A stretch of DNA of 64,000 bases, from contig JACRGR010000032.1 of NCBI GenBank assembly GCA_016212275.1, forward strand, positions 28,218 to 92,217, read 5' to 3'. A program made the position numbers and the translations under genes. Shown here piece by piece: positions 62,521 through 64,000 of the stretch; positions within the stretch are counted from its first letter, which is position 1; every line of letters begins with the position of its first letter. Below the pieces are notes generated by a model that saw only the letters and a program-made list of their open reading frames with translations, was not told the DNA's origin and did not search any database. This DNA is from Nitrospinota bacterium (lineage in GTDB: Bacteria; Nitrospinota_A; UBA7883; JACRGQ01).

Positions 62521-62549
62521 TTGTTCCGCGAGGCTTTTGCTGGTATCAT
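62521..62549 (+). promoter_or_regulatory. Promoter upstream of the ABC-F gene
   Basis: TTGTTC and TATCAT are separated by 17 nt, placing the start near 62556, about 18 nt before the ATG. Confidence 0.5.
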
Positions 62550-62573
62550 TACCGACTTTTAACGGCGGAAATA

Positions 62574-64000
62574 ATGATACAGATAAACAACCTCTCAAAA
62601 TCGTTCGGAGCGCAGACGCTCTTCGAGGGCCTGAACTTCCTGCTCGGCCCCCGCGAGCGCGTGGGCTTCGTGGGGCGCAACGGCTCCGGCAAGTCCACCC
62701 TCTTCCGCCTGATACTGGGGCAGGAACACCCGAACGACGGGAACATCGTTATCCCCAAGGGCTACCGCATCGGCACGCTGGAACAGCACCTGAAGTTCAC
62801 CATGCCCACGGTGCTGGAAGAAGCCTGCCTCGCCCTTTCCGAAGACGAACAGTGGGACCATTACAAGGCCGAAAAAATACTCTCCGGCCTCGGCTTCAGC
62901 GAAGAGGACATGCAAAAAAGCCCGCTCAGCTTTTCGGGCGGCTACCAGATACGCATTAATCTGGCGAAACTGCTGGTGCAAAAGCCGAACCTGCTCCTGC
63001 TGGACGAACCGACCAACTACCTCGACATCGTGAGCATGCGCTGGCTGAGGAACTGGCTCCGCAATTTCCCCGGCGAGATCATCATCATCACGCACGACCG
63101 CGGCTTCATGGACGAAGTGACCACGCACACCATGGGGCTGGTCCGCAAGCAGTTGCGGAAGTTCAAGGGGGACACCGCGCATTTCTTCGAGACGCTGGAA
63201 GAGGAAGAGGAGATACACGAAAAGACCCGCCTGAACCAGGAAAAGAAGATAAAGGACATGGAAAACTTCGTGGCCCGATTCTCGGCCAACGCCAGCAAGG
63301 CGGCGCTGGCGCAATCGCGCCTGAAACTGCTCAACCGGATGGAGCGCATCGAAAAGCTGGACCACGAGGAGACGCTTGGCTTCAAATTCCACCACGACAA
63401 ATGCCACGGCAAGGTGGTGATGGAGGCGAAAGACCTGGCGTTCTCCTACGACGGCAACATGGACAACGCGCTGTTCAGGGACCTTAGCTTCCCCATCGGC
63501 TCCAACGACCGGATCGCCATCATCGGCAAGAACGGCAAGGGGAAATCCACCCTGTTGAACACGCTGGGGGGGGAACTGATGCCGCTGGCCGGGGGCATCT
63601 CGAACCACCCGAACATGAAGATAGGCCACTTCGGCCAGACGAACATACAGCGGCTGGACGAAAACAGCACCGTGATGGACGAGATAAGCAAAGCCAACCT
63701 GAACCTGCCGAACCAGAAGGTGCGGAGCATTTGCGGCGCAATGATGTTTTCCGGCGACATGGCGAAAAAACATATCAAGGTGCTCTCCGGCGGCGAGCGG
63801 AGCCGCGTCCTGCTGGGCAAGATACTTGCCAACCCCACCAACCTGCTCCTGCTGGACGAACCGACCAACCACCTGGACATGGAATCCATCGAGGCGCTCA
63901 CCGAGGAGATCGCGGAATACGAAGGCGCGGTGGTCATCGTGACGCACAGCGAAATGATATTGAAGAGCATCGCCACCAAGCTGGTGGTGTTCCATCAGGA
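62574..64000 (+). CDS. ABC-F family ATPase (partial at the window edge)
   Basis: The visible 475 residues carry two ABC ATPase domains in one chain. The first has Walker A GRNGSGKST, signature LSFSGGYQIRINLAKLL and Walker B LLLLDEPTNYLD. The second has Walker A GKNGKGKST, LSGGERSRVLLGKIL and LLLLDEPTNHLD. The linker between them is charged and helical (EEEEEIHEKTRLNQEKKIKDME). No membrane segment is present. ABC-F proteins act on ribosomes (EttA, Uup, YbiT and relatives) in translation control or antibiotic resistance. The stop codon lies beyond 64000, so the C-terminus is missing here. Confidence 0.92.
   Translation, partial: MIQINNLSKSFGAQTLFEGLNFLLGPRERVGFVGRNGSGKSTLFRLILGQEHPNDGNIVIPKGYRIGTLEQHLKFTMPTVLEEACLALSEDEQWDHYKAEKILSGLGFSEEDMQKSPLSFSGGYQIRINLAKLLVQKPNLLLLDEPTNYLDIVSMRWLRNWLRNFPGEIIIITHDRGFMDEVTTHTMGLVRKQLRKFKGDTAHFFETLEEEEEIHEKTRLNQEKKIKDMENFVARFSANASKAALAQSRLKLLNRMERIEKLDHEETLGFKFHHDKCHGKVVMEAKDLAFSYDGNMDNALFRDLSFPIGSNDRIAIIGKNGKGKSTLLNTLGGELMPLAGGISNHPNMKIGHFGQTNIQRLDENSTVMDEISKANLNLPNQKVRSICGAMMFSGDMAKKHIKVLSGGERSRVLLGKILANPTNLLLLDEPTNHLDMESIEALTEEIAEYEGAVVIVTHSEMILKSIATKLVVFHQ

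Overview
The window is a dense, GC-rich stretch of bacterial chromosome from a Gram-negative organism. Outer-membrane-type signals are present: an RND efflux pump with a lipoprotein adaptor, a secreted beta-rich protein and a periplasmic multiheme cytochrome. The gene set (Aquifex-type aconitase, monomeric isocitrate dehydrogenase, B12-binding radical SAM proteins, many PilZ/HD-GYP c-di-GMP proteins, LarE, a DsrC homologue, a short archaeal-like ValRS) fits an under-studied lineage such as Nitrospinota, Nitrospirota or a deltaproteobacterial relative. That placement is inference. No rRNA, tRNA or CRISPR array was recognised.

Layout. 1-8.3 kb: a minus-strand TCA operon acn-icd-mdh, then a GNAT acetyltransferase, a HEPN/AbiU2-like protein merged with a REP palindrome, and a ClpX-like ATPase without the zinc domain. 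8.4-12 kb: a secreted protein behind a clear sigma-70 promoter, a ComF-type phosphoribosyltransferase, a PilZ protein and Obg. 12.0-20.7 kb: a tightly coupled five-gene plus-strand operon of three glycosyltransferases and two radical SAM proteins. Three of these five carry what looks like the same extra Rossmann-like domain. 20.7-24.6 kb: an M20 amidohydrolase coupled to an HPr-fusion protein, then a small charged protein coupled to rlmN. 24.6-25.1 kb: an AT-rich intergenic region with a consensus sigma-54 promoter, an IHF consensus site, an upstream palindrome and a strong terminator, together predicting a small RNA of about 100 nt. 25.1-28 kb: a c-di-GMP operon (two PilZ proteins, HD-GYP, a Cys-rich small protein). 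28.2-33.1 kb: a TetR-MFP-RND efflux operon with an operator palindrome.

33.2-42.3 kb: a DsrC-like protein without redox cysteines, valS, a DsbA-like oxidoreductase, a REC-TPR regulator, a K+ channel, a CPBP protease and an S24 repressor. The last two are separated by a 199-bp nested palindrome that contains both stop codons. 42.4-49 kb: fabD-fabG-PPIase-glycosyltransferase-larE and an epimerase fused to a decayed aminotransferase-like domain. 49-53.2 kb: a REC-PAS regulator, then an accessory patch of lower GC with a Bro-N/DinD-like protein, a chimeric ORF containing a 125-bp copy of the regulator gene, small membrane proteins and a MazF/RHH toxin-antitoxin pair. 53.2-64 kb: a MetH-activation-domain protein, a GxxExxY protein, a B12 radical SAM protein, a methyltransferase, an NmrA/HxlR divergent pair, a pentaheme cytochrome, a MagIII-like glycosylase, a secreted beta-propeller, an M23 peptidase and the start of an ABC-F ATPase.

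The strongest candidates for something undescribed are the sigma-54 small RNA locus, the glycosyltransferase/radical-SAM operon with its shared domain, the isocitrate dehydrogenase with a histone-H1-like lysine tail, and the nested palindromic element. Several dispersed hairpin repeats occur at least twice and mark where the chromosome has accumulated repeat elements.
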